Origin: Phyllosticta citriasiana | Lineage: Eukaryota; Ascomycota; Dothideomycetes; Botryosphaeriales; Phyllostictaceae | Direction: 5' to 3' | Assembly: GCA_038021145.1 (NCBI GenBank) | Contig: JBBPHT010000011.1 | Coordinates: 434,001-498,000 of the forward strand | DNA: 64,000 nt | Part shown: piece after piece, positions 1 through 10,430 of the stretch | How the letters are laid out: every line of letters begins with the position of its first letter | How positions within the stretch are numbered: the first letter of the stretch is position 1 | Notes under the pieces: model-generated | Database searches by the model: none | The model's input: the letters and a program-made list of their open reading frames with translations, nothing else | Told to the model about the DNA's origin: nothing | Translations under genes and position numbers: made by a program

Positions 1-624
1 TTCATTGGAACAGTGTGTGCCGTCCACTTTGCACGCTATGATCACCGTATGTACGGCATCGACGATTTCTGGTACAAAAAATGGACATCGGTGCTTGCCA
101 TGGTCTCCGGAGTAGTCGCCGGACTTGGGCTGGTCCTGTTGGCCATCATGGACACCTTTCGATACCACGAGGAGCACCGTGTCCTATTGCGTGTGTGTTT
201 TTCGGGACTGGCGCTATCGGCTTTGTCGACGACGTTGGTGTACTTTGACCAGACGAAGAGGCCTTCTCCTTTCCGCCTGCTGCGGCTTTAGTACGGATCA
301 TCCCTGCTCCAGTAGCATCTGCTAACCACGTAAAGTTGCTCTGCGAGTGCCACTATAGTGGCGATTGAGGTGGTTCTAGGCGTTTTTTTCACGGCGCTCA
401 TGTACATCTCGTTCTGGAGAACTGCCGGTGTTCTCGAGTGGGTAATGGCGTTCATTGGCTGCCTTTACATGCTAGGCTTTGTGGGATTTGTTGCGTAAGT
501 TGGCCTGGCCATGCCGTCCTGTGGGCTGAAAGCTGCTGACATGATCATCAGGGCTCCGCCAGAAGGGATTGATGCTAGAGAGCGTGACCCTCTACTGCAA
601 GAGCCGGCAGGCAGCTCTGTCTAG
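1..624 (+). CDS. Frag1/DRAM/Sfk1-family membrane protein, 3' part
   Basis: The window opens inside this gene, so the 5' end is missing. I join exons 1-290, 336-494 and 552-624, giving 173 visible residues. Intron 291-335 removes an in-frame TAG and has a GCTAAC branch site. Intron 495-551 has a perfect GTAAGT donor and ends in CAG. The protein shows several hydrophobic spans, an aromatic soluble segment reading YDHRMYGIDDFWYKKW, and a short polar tail with DPLL near the stop. This matches the C-terminal half of fungal Sfk1/DRAM proteins, multi-pass proteins linked in yeast to plasma-membrane PI4-kinase signalling and lipid asymmetry. The family call rests on pattern recognition of the membrane topology and is moderately secure; the specific role is inferred. 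Confidence 0.68.
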
Positions 625-1530
625 ACCGGTCGCTGGTGTGAAGGTAGACTCAGGAAAAAAAGGAACTTTGTTTTCAATCGCATCTTTCCCAATGTCACTT
701 CTAGGGCTCACACCGAGTGTTGTAAACCATAGCAGCACACTGGGCGCGGCAGTGTTAGAGAATTTCTTTGACATCCATTGTGGACTGAGCCCGTGGATTA
801 TCCAAACATTGTGACCAACATACCAGTCTCACGCTGGGACGGGGATTGACAAAGATGCAAACCTCAAGATGGCAAATGCAGCGTTGCCAAAAACGGACGA
901 CGCAGCGTGGAGTCCCCAAAGCGGTGATGTGACAAGATGTGGGGGATCACGCGGTGGATTGGTCGACGATGACGAAGTTGAATAGTCGGTTCCTCATCAA
1001 GAATGCCAGATGACGCAACGAAGAGGCCAGTCCTGGATACTTTTTCTAGCCCATAAGAGTTTGACGCAGGCGTGGGGCGTAGTGTGCCACTTGTGACCTG
1101 GGAGACGGAAAGGAAAACGAGGCACGCGAACCAGCAGAAAGCAAAGCCAACCCCCCACCTTGGTCTCGAGAGACAAAGTTGACTCGAAAAGAGAGGCGAT
1201 AGTTGTGCATCGGTGGATGGAGGGGAAACCTAGGAGCCATCCGACGCAAATCCCCCGGCACACCGGTGATCCTGGCAGTTTGGACTGAGCCCGACGGGAC
1301 GCGAGCTCGAGCTCGAGCCAGCAACCTACGTCAACCCGGCCTAGGCTTAGTGAGGTTGGTTGAACTTCGACTCTCGAGCCAGCCCGCCTGTTTCTTCCAA
1401 CTCCAACAACCTCCCTATGCTTCCACCTTGTCCTCCCTCTACCTACTGCTCCTCCTCTGGCAGCACTGCCCCCACGCTGCCTGTTCTGGACCCTCGCCGC
1501 ATCTGCGTCCTTTGACGCCCGCAACTCCCA
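625..1530. other. Intergenic: 3' flank of the Sfk1-like gene and promoter of the CorA gene
   Basis: No coding signal was found. The last 150 bases are rich in C and T, as in fungal 5' leaders. A short GAGCTC repeat lies at about 1302-1318. Short open frames here show no family features. Confidence 0.6.
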
Positions 1531-4283
1531 ATGGCGTCCAACGACCGATCTGGTGAATCCTCGTCGGCTTCAACGGTGCCCGCCACGTCAAACCCTCTGC
1601 AGCCAGCGATACATGTCGCCCAGCCATCCTCTGAAACAGCTCCACAATCGTCTCGCGACGCTTCTGCTCCAACCGCGCCCAAGAAGAAGAGAAACCGCGG
1701 TGGAAAGAAGAGGAGGAGGCGCCAGTCTTTTGCTGCCCCGCCATCGGACCACGATGCTCATTCCGATGCGCCTGAACCTGAAAGACCATCGCTGGTAGAT
1801 GTAAACAGACAAAAGGCGGCGACCAACAGCTTCTATCGTCTGGGCCAAAACAGGAGCAACACGAGCCTGGAGAGCGAGGCGTTACTGGATCATCGGTGAG
1901 TACTCCGATCCACCCTTTGACCTTGTCTTTATCCATCTAACTTTGTTAGCGACCAAGGACCGTTGCCAGTCCGACGCTCGAGCGTCATGCAGGCCAACTT
2001 TTACAGCCCTCGGGCCACCCTGCCCTTCAACCGCAACTCTCCAGTTCATCGACAGTCCCAAGCCTACCCCTTTCCCGTTCGACGGGCGGATACTAGCAGG
2101 TCTAAGCAATCTTGGACTGGTAGAGCCCTTGAAGAGGAAGTTGAAGAAGATAGTGTGGACGATCGCACTCCTTTAATCAGGAGGAACAGCCCTAAATTCA
2201 ACACCAATGGGTTTGGCGGGATAATTGGCTCGTCCCCAGGACTACGCTTCAGCGAACGACCTCGAAGAAAATCTACCACGTCGCGAGAATCCGACTCGAC
2301 CAGGAAGAGGCCTGGCTCTAGGCCTGGCCCCAACCAGCACAAACTACTTCCCGGAGACGACTATGACATCAACAATCCTCCATCAGTACCAACGAGTCCC
2401 AATTTGGAACCGGACCTAGGTTTTGACGATGTAATGCTCACTGGCGACCTTGACAGACAGAGATCTCGAGACTCGGATCATCGACCAAATCGCGATATCT
2501 TGATCGACATTGACGAAGATGACGCAAACCATGGTTATCACTCCGACCACTCGCAAACAGATGCACTTCGTCCTTCTGTTGAGCATCCAGCGGAGAAGGA
2601 TGTATGCTTTCCAGCAGACCTCATGTCTGAATTTGGCCGGGAGGAATATGCCCACTACACAGAGGGCGCTGCGAGAGGCCGTCGAAGGAGAAAGAAGCCA
2701 TGGCCAAATCTCAACGTGCTGGCGGAATGGGCTGCAGAGGAGAAGGAGCAAAGAAGCATTGAAGGAATCCGCGCACGCAAAGTCAACGAGCCTTTGTTGG
2801 TTGACGGACGACTCCGGCCACAAAAGAGGGTGTGGCACCGTGAAGACGACGACGCGCCCTTTAGATTCACATACTTCAATGAGGAATTCCAGAGCACCCT
2901 CCACAGTCATACTCTGTCGGAACTGCTCCAGGAAGGACAAACTTTCCGCGACTTATTCATTCCCGAACCCCCGGTTCTTTCCGATGACAGTTCCTCCGAG
3001 GATGAACCAGAACCTCTCTCAAAGGTGCCTTCCCAAGTCATGGGCGGTGACAGGAGATTACAATCTCCTGGTGGGGAGTCTCTCCGGAGGCAGAGTTCCA
3101 GACTCAGCAACCACAAGACCCACTTGTCTGGAGACCAAACCGGCCAGACCACGCCAAACCATTCTATAACCCCGCAACAAAAAGAAAAACGATTTGGAGC
3201 GCGCCCAGTCTTCTGGCTCGACGTCATGTCGCCAACAGAGGCTGAAATGAAGGCTCTGACTCGGACCTTTGGCATCCATCCGCTGACACACGAGGACATC
3301 ATGATGCAAGAAGCTCGAGAAAAAGTTGAACTTTTCCACAATTACTACTTTGTCAACTATCGCACTTTCGAACAAGACAGCAACAGCGAGGACTTCATGG
3401 AACCCATGAACATTTACTTCATCATCTTCCGCGAAGGCGTAATCAGCGTCCACTTTTCAATGACCCCTCACATGGCCAATGTACGACGTCGGATTCGTCA
3501 GTTGAGCGACTATCTGATACTCAGCTCTGACTGGATCGCGTATGCCATCATCGACGATATCACAGACGCTTACGCACCTCTAATCCAAAGCATTGAGGAC
3601 GAGGTTGACGAGATTGACGATGCAATCCTTCGACTGCACAATCCCGAGGAAACCACGTTGAACAAGCCCAAGGGCATCAAGTCCAAGGAAGACATGGAGA
3701 AGAAGTCTGAAATAGGCGACATTTCTACAGGAAATTCGGGAGGAAACATGCTCCGGAGAGTTGGAGAGACGAGGAAGAAGGTCATGGCCTTGTACCGGCT
3801 GTTGGGCAACAAGGCCGATGTCATCAAGGGTTTCGCGAAAAGATGCAACGAGCAATGGGAGGTGGCTCCCAAGACTGAGATTGGGCTCTACCTGGGTGAT
3901 ATTCAGGATCACATTGTGACCATGACGGGCAATTTGAGCCATTACGAAAGGTCAGTATCCTCATGCCCGTCTTACTAGTAGTGCTGAGCTGACTCGTGTC
4001 CAGCCTTCTTTCCCGCGCCCATGGAAACTACCTGGCTCAGATCAACATTCGCATGAATGAGCGCGCCGAGCAAACCAACGACGTGCTGGGCAAATTGACT
4101 GTCCTCGGCACCATTGTGCTGCCCATGAACATTGTCACGGGCATGTGGGGCATGAACGTGCTCGTACCCGGCCAAGACGTCGACAGTCTCTGGTGGTTCT
4201 GGGGAATCACGGCATTCCTAGTCCTCTTTGGAGTGTCGTGCTTCTTCATCTGCAAAAGGTACCTGAACATGGTCTTCTTGTAG
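1531..4283 (+). CDS. CorA-type Mg2+ transporter, Alr/Mnr2 class
   Basis: Exons are 1531-1895, 1950-3950 and 4004-4283, giving 881 residues. The C-terminus has the two CorA transmembrane helices. The first ends in the signature GMN motif (about residues 838-840, context GMWGMNVLVPG) and the second is the WWFWGITAF to FFICKRY stretch. CorA proteins form pentameric Mg2+ channels. The very long, charged N-terminal region (a basic KKKRNRGGKKRRRR patch near residue 50, then serine-rich and acidic stretches) and the cytosolic domain at about residues 400-800 are typical of the yeast Alr1/Alr2/Mnr2 branch, which acts at the plasma membrane or vacuole; I cannot tell which from sequence. Intron 1896-1949 has GTGAGT...TTAG and intron 3951-4003 has GTCAGT...CCAG; both keep frame. 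The start is the first ATG of a long open frame. Confidence 0.93.
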
Positions 4284-5083
4284 CGCCTTGTGTCTTACGA
4301 TACCCCCCTTTCGCGATGCTTGCAATTTACTGCGGATTTTTAGATCTTTTCATGACGGCGTGGTGGGTAGATCTTGATTATGCGTGCATATTGTCCGGTT
4401 TCACTCTGTCTGATGCAAACTAATTTCTCTTAGGTACTACAAAATTGTTTAACTCGAGCAGAAGTAATAGATGGAAAGGTCTGCAAAAAGCAGGAGTCGG
4501 TTGGGCGGGTTGGCTGCGGATGCATGGGGTTGGAACTTGGATAGATTTGGATTCACGGGGTGTTGTATTGATCCAGTCGTCATGTCATTCTAGAAAAATA
4601 GAACGCACAAAGCGTCATAGGGAAGCAGTTGAGAATGGCATCATCATCCTCGACTTCATCTCTGCCACAATGGCGTCAGAAGGGGACCCACGGCTGCAAT
4701 GGCTCTCGCCAGCTCTTTCCACCTTTCAGGCCACCGCAACAGATACAGGGTCGCCGCACGGGTCTTTGGCCTGTGTTGCGGTTACGAGAGCGAGCCCATC
4801 ATCCACTTCCCAGCCACAACTCGACAACTCCGTGGGATGCTCGAGCCGCACACTGTCCAATGGCGCCCTGCACAGCCTCAGTCGTCGCCGCGACCGCTGA
4901 TTCCGCATCGTCTGTTTGATGTCAGTCAAGTCGATTCAATCGAGTAATGGCCCCAAAAATGGAGCTGGTGGTGGCCGTATCGGCAGGGACCGAGCGGTGA
5001 AGGGGGCCCCGCCAACGGACGGGCCGTCGAATGCACAGGTCTAGAGTTGGCCGCCAGCTATATCTACAGTCGGGACGTCACCA
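4284..5083. other. Intergenic: CorA 3' flank and allantoicase promoter
   Basis: Short frames in this region (for example around 4445-4900) have no conserved features and overlap each other in several frames. No repeat or RNA gene was seen. Confidence 0.6.
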
Positions 5084-6300
5084 ATGCCACCGAAGAGCCA
5101 CACTTCCTCTGCCCTCTCCGAGCCTCAGGCGCCCTCCTCTGCATCTAGAACCTTCGTCGAGAAAAAATCTGACAAGATGTTTGGCTTTGGCAGCGAAGAA
5201 GCCACCAAGCTCGAGGTCGAGAACATTGACAAGACCTTTTCGGGCAAAAGCATCGGTATTCTATAAAGCAGCCGTTCGATCCTTTCTCACCTGCTGACGG
5301 CCGACCCAACCAAGATCTGATTTCCCAGCCGCTGGGCTCCGAAGTCCTCGCCGTTTCCGACGAATGGTTCGCCGCAGCCGAGAACCTGATCAACCCCAAG
5401 GCGCCCATCCGGCGGCCGGGCGTCTTCACGCACGCCGGAGCCTGGTACGATGGCTGGGAGACGCGTCGGCACAACCCCGAGGAGTTCGACTGGGCGGTGA
5501 TCAAGCTGGGCGTGGCCAGCGGCAAGGTCAAGGGCGTCGAAATTGACACGGCCTTTTTCGACGGCAACCATGCGCCGGAAATCGCCGTGCAGGGCTTCTT
5601 CGCCGGAAGCAACGAGGAGGCCGACGAGCTGGTCAAGGACCCCGAGTTTGGCGGGTGGGAAACCATTCTGTCCAAGCAGGAGTGCGGACCCAGCCAGCGT
5701 CACGGCTGGCTGCTGGCCAAGGAGACGGAAAAGGCATACACGCACGTGCGCCTGCAAATGTTTCCGGACGGCGGCATCGCGCGCTTCAGGCTCTTCGGGT
5801 CGGTCGTGCCCGTCTTCCCCGAGAGCTTCGACACGGCCTTCGACCTGGCGGCGGCCGTCAACGGCGGCGTTGCCATTTCCTGCTCCGACCAGCACTTTGG
5901 CACCAAGGACAACCTGCTGCTGCCGGGCCGCGGCGTCGACATGGGAGACGGCTGGGAGACGAAGCGCACGCGCGGCGAGCACATTGACTGGACCATTGTG
6001 CGGCTGGGCACGCCGGCAGAAATCGAGCGCATCGTCGTCGACACGGCGCACTTCCGCGGCAACTTCCCCAAGCAGGTCCAGATCTTTGCGGGCGAATTCC
6101 AGCAGGACCCCGGCCACGATGACGCCGGTTGGGTCGAGATTCTGGAGCCCATTGGCACCGGCCCGGACCAGGAGCACGAGTACGACGAGGAGGCCCTCAA
6201 GGATGTCAAGGTCAAGGCGTACTCGCACGTCAAGCTGGTCATCATTCCCGACGGCGGCGTCAAGCGTCTGAGGGTGTTTGGAAAGAGGAGGGCTTGGTAA
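5084..6300 (+). CDS. DAL2: Allantoicase
   Basis: Allantoicase hydrolyses allantoate to ureidoglycolate and urea in purine (uric acid/allantoin) catabolism. Exons are 5084-5255 and 5315-6300, giving 385 residues. The 59-nt intron (GTATTC donor, GCTGAC branch, AAG acceptor) is needed to join KSI to DLISQPLGSEVL, a continuous family sequence. The two homologous beta-sandwich repeats are visible: PGVFTHAGAWYDGWETRRHN opens the first, and GRGVDMGDGWETKRTRGEH opens the second. GVEIDTAFFDGNHAP and RIVVDTAHFRGNFP are matching positions in the two repeats, and each repeat ends in a phrase like FPDGGI.R.R.FG. The start could instead be the ATG at 5177, which would trim 31 poorly conserved residues. Nitrogen-catabolite control is usual for this gene in fungi, but I saw no convincing GATA-factor site cluster. 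Confidence 0.95.
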
Positions 6301-7971
6301 AGCTGGACGGAGTAAGTGGACGAGCATAGGGAGATACCCGGTGTGAAATTCATTTTTTGCAAACCAGTCGACATGATCATCATGTGGAAGTGATGGCGGC
6401 CATCGACGTGCGCAGCACATCCCCAGCGCAGCCTGAGTTGGATCCTTTCCAATGCCTGCAAGGTAAGTCATTGGACAACAAACTTTTCCCTTCTCCTCAT
6501 GTGAATATCAAAGTCTGGGACCAATTGAACCGAGCTGGAAACATTTCCTCGATGCCATCCCGGTTATACGGTCCCTAGAAGAAAACTGCATGTTTTACAG
6601 GTCGTTCAGCTGCCTTTGTACCCAGCGGATGACTTTACTTTCATGCTGACATGACATGAATCCTTTCCTCCGGCTTCTCGGACTGCGATGGAGACTCATG
6701 TAATTTGACGATGGTCAAGTAATACAAACCAGTTATGTGTATATGATAGAAGCCTCAACGTCCCAAAAACATGCAATGCCGACTCCGTGCAGCCAATCCT
6801 CTCGTTCTGCACAGGCAAGCTAAGTAGGCACCTGGGAAGAAAAAGGCAGTAGTATTAGGCTACTGCCACAACTGTCGTCTCGTCTTGGGCATGCGTCGTT
6901 TCAGCTGCGTCTCGCGCGCCGTCCCGCGTTCCCCGTCTTCCATCTGCCTGCCGCATGGCCTGCCGTCTCGCCAATCCGATCACGGACGGCGCAAGAAGCG
7001 AATCTCGATGGGAAGATTCAGACACTTCGGTCTTGCCAACTCGGTGCTTGACGCTTGCAACTAAACAGAGATTGAGCCCCAGACGCGCTCCCGTGCAGCT
7101 ATTGGCCGTTCTCACCAGGTGGTCCTCCCGCAACCCCAGGCAGACAGGCATCCTTGGGCTGGCTGGCCCGCTGGCACACGAAATGCAGCCCGACCCCTCG
7201 CTACTGTGCATCTACCTACCCGTCCCTCTAGCACAATTTTTCCCTTTACATGATTTGCATAAGAAGCCCTCCCGCCCTCACAGACGTATGTCGCTACCAT
7301 GCGGGACCCCAACGATCCGAGCCGGCCTCCACTAAACACCTGCCCTATGCCGTTGCTGCTCGGCTGATGCATCGTCCCCAGAGCGAGTTTGCTCTTACCC
7401 CTCTGGTTTTTTTTTTGGTTTTTTTTTGGAGTGGAGTAGGAGTAGATGAAAACGGTATTTTCCGCTCTCCATTCTAGAATCGAGTGGATGAGAGGCGTCT
7501 TCCAACGTTGTTACATTACAAGTGACGGTTTTTCTTGTCCTGTGCGGTTTGATGTCTTTTTTGGGTGGCGGTGTTGTTGGATGGGTTATGGTGTGAACCA
7601 TTGGCTTACTTCTTTGATTGCTGGGAAATTGAAAGAGGGTTTCGGCTGAAGTTGAAGAGTCGAGAGGTGTTTGATTATAGAACAGAGCCCAAAAGAGCAA
7701 AATGTGTGCACGGGCCATTCGATGCTACTCGTGCCCCGCGTTGATTGGCGGCCGGAGATCTGCTTATCGATAAGGACCCCTGCCCATTTTTGCTTGGGAA
7801 AATCCGAGGAACCACACTCGGTCTTCCACCTCTCACCAGCACACCACGCTCTCTCCACCGTCGCTCTCTCCGCACCGCAAACGCCGTCGCTACCTCTTAA
7901 TCTCGTCCCACGTTCCTCACGAGCCACACAGAAGCACACTCGAGACCAAGGCGCGCCCCACAACCACCACA
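6301..7971. other. Intergenic: 1.7 kb between allantoicase and DIM1
   Basis: No supported gene. It includes a T-rich tract (about 7408-7427) and a pyrimidine-rich leader just before DIM1 (about 7828-7870). A minus-strand open frame at 6855-7211 has no recognisable domain and a composition typical of chance frames. Confidence 0.55.
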
Positions 7972-9186
7972 ATGCCCAAGGCGGTAAAGGCAAAGAAGAA
8001 CTCGGCCGGCGGCAATGCGCCGTATGCAGCCAACGCAGCGGCCAAGACGAAGGCTTCCAATTCGATTTTCAAAATGAACACGGACCTGGGACAGCATATT
8101 CTCAAGAATCCGGGCGTGGCACAGGCGATTGTTGACAAGGCGGATTTGAAGCAGAGTGATGTAGGTGCTCCTGTCCTCCCCCGAGCATTTAGCGAGGCAT
8201 ACTGACGAGTGCAGACGGTGCTCGAAGTGGGACCGGGAACAGGTAACCTGACGGTCAAGATACTGGAAAAGGCGAAAAAGGTTGTGGCGTGCGAAATGGA
8301 TCCGCGCATGGCGGCCGAGGTGACGAAGCGCGTGCAAGGGACGCCGATGCAGAAGCGACTCGATATACTGCTGGGCGATGTGATGAAGACGACGCTGCCG
8401 TACTTTGACGTGTGCATCTCCAATACGCCGTACCAAATTTCGTCGCCGCTCACGTTCAAGCTCCTGGCAACGCAGCCGGCGCCGCGCGTGTGCATTCTCA
8501 TGTTCCAGCGCGAATTTGCGCTTCGGCTGCTGGCCAAGCCCGGCGACAAGCTGTACAGTCGCATCAGTGTCAACTGCCAGATGTGGTCCAAGGTCGATCA
8601 CATAATGAAGGTGGGCAAGAACAATTTCAAGCCGCCGCCGCAGGTCGAGTCGAGCGTTGTGCGCATCGTGCCCAAAAACCCGCGACCCCAGATCAGCTAC
8701 GACGAGTGGGACGGCCTGCTGCGCGTGTGCTTTGTGCGCAAGAACAAGACGCTGCGCTCCAGCTTCTTCGGCACGTCGAGCGTCATGGACATGCTCGAGG
8801 CCAACTACCGCACCTTTTGCGCCCAAAACGACATTGCGCTAGACGACGGACCCGCGACAGCGACCGAAGACACCAACATGGATATGGAGCAAGACGAGGA
8901 CGAATGGAAGGGCATTCAAGACGGCGACGCCAACGACATGGACGTTGATGACGACGACATGCCCGCTTTTTTCAAGGAGCAAGCGGCCGAAAAGTTTCGC
9001 CTCCTCAAGGCCAAGGGACGCGGACGGAAAAAGGGCAACAAGGTGGCAGAGCTGGTGCGCGAAAAGGTGCGCAAGGTGCTCGAGGATGAGACGGCATTGG
9101 GAGAGAAGCGCGCGCGGCTGTGCGACGAAGGCGACTTTTTGAAGCTGCTGTACTCGTTCAACCAGGAGGGCATTCACTTCAGCTAG
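7972..9186 (+). CDS. DIM1: 18S rRNA (adenine-N6,N6)-dimethyltransferase Dim1
   Basis: Dim1 dimethylates two adjacent adenosines at the 3' end of 18S rRNA and is needed for pre-rRNA processing in the nucleolus. Exons are 7972-8160 and 8215-9186, giving 386 residues. Intron 8161-8214 has GTAGGT...GCAG and is phase 0. The SAM-binding motif I is EVGPGTGNLT (about residues 67-76), an acidic ribose-binding residue lies in ACEMDPR, and the catalytic NTPY motif is at about 133-136, followed by QISSPL as in eukaryotic Dim1. The KsgA/Dim1 C-terminal motif CFVRKNKTLRSSF follows. Compared with the shorter yeast protein, there is an acidic Asp/Met/Glu-rich insert and a basic GRGRKKGNK stretch before the conserved end. 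The N-terminus is basic, consistent with nucleolar location. Confidence 0.97.
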
Positions 9187-9652
9187 TCTGTTGTTGCTCC
9201 TGTGGACATTTGATGTTGGATTCAGCGGGCATGGATGGCGTTTGGCATGGTGTAAACGGGCGTTGGAGGACTAATATATGTGAGATACCTATTTTGTTCA
9301 ATCTGAAATGGACAGCAGCTGGACATCTTGTCACGTTTCGAAGCAGAGAAACGGTGGGCATGGGCTAGGTATGGGACCCAAGTCCGGGTCCGGTCCGGTC
9401 CATGACGGGATGAAAGTGATGTTGGGATGACCTGGCGAGATGCGGCAGCTAGTGTAGGGCTGATGAACGACAGTTGACAAGAGGCAGAAGAGTCAGTCAG
9501 TGTTTGTGTTGGCTTCGGCAGCCTGGACCGTGAATGGCGCAAGTGACGAAGAGACCAACGTAATCGGGCTGCGTGTCGCCTTTCATCGATTGAGTACATG
9601 TGCGCGGTTGGGTGAGTCACGATGGCGAGTGGCAGCCCTCACCCTCCATGTC

Positions 9653-9696
9653 GGACGCGGACGCGGACGCGGACGCAGACGCAGACGCAGACGCAG
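9653..9696. repeat. Hexanucleotide repeat, GGACGC then AGACGC
   Basis: Four GGACGC units are followed by three AGACGC units and a degenerate one. A single G to A change shared by the later units suggests local expansion of a variant. Confidence 0.9.
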
Positions 9697-9830
9697 ACCC
9701 CAAATGGCTGCTGAGCAAGCATCTTGTTGACTTGATGCGTGGTGTAGGTGAGATGGACGATAGGTCGTGGATGCGCGACTTTCTGGGCGAGCTGCGTGAC
9801 ACGACGACAGGGGTGCAGCTGTTGATACTC

Positions 9831-9860
9831 GACCTCGACCTCGACCTCGACCTCGACCTT
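9831..9860. repeat. GACCTC hexanucleotide repeat
   Basis: Five tandem GACCTC units, the last altered to GACCTT. They lie 135 bases from the other hexamer array in the same gap. Confidence 0.9.
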
Positions 9861-10430
9861 CTCCCTCGTCGCTGTAAGTGTACATACCACCAACACGATG
9901 TAAATGGAAGTTGACAAGATTCAATCGAGTCACGCCGGATTGATCGCGGGCGCATCATCATGGCAACACGACAAGTGAAACGCCGTGTGGAACTCCGTCC
10001 CGTCCCCGCCATGCGCCAGGTGCGTCGCCAGCCAATCCGCCGTCAAAGCCTCATGTATCGTCCGGGGCCCTGGCCTCTTGACCATCGCAACAACCACTTC
10101 GCCTCTGATCATCGCCCTCCCCACCTGGTTGATGTCTTTTTCCCTTCCACTGCCTCGACCCTCTCCGCCCGAGCCAACGAGCCAACGAGCACTATTTAAT
10201 CCGCCGCTCCCCACGACCGACTCCCTCCCTCCCTTCGAGCCCTCCCTCGCTGCGCTTTCGTCGTCGTCCATCTCAAGGCCTCCAGCCCAGCGCGCGTCGC
10301 CGCGAAGCTCCCACCGCGTCGTCCCACACCCCGCCGCCGTCTTCGTCCACCGACCGCGCCCGCCGCGTCGCAATGGCTCAATGTTGAAGCCTGAGCCCGT
10401 AGAGCCTGGGATGCCTTTGTAGCCGCCCTC

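Larger units (their letters stand above)
9187..10430. other. Intergenic: 1.24 kb with hexanucleotide repeats
   Basis: Holds two hexamer arrays, listed separately, and a CT-rich leader (about 10130-10330) before the large unknown gene. The open frames here that encode alternating Asp-Ala or Asp-Leu are translations of the repeats, not convincing genes. Confidence 0.6.

Noticed and set aside
5287..6471. 394-codon minus-strand frame over allantoicase
   Set aside because: The plus strand encodes a complete, conserved allantoicase. The antisense frame has no family features.
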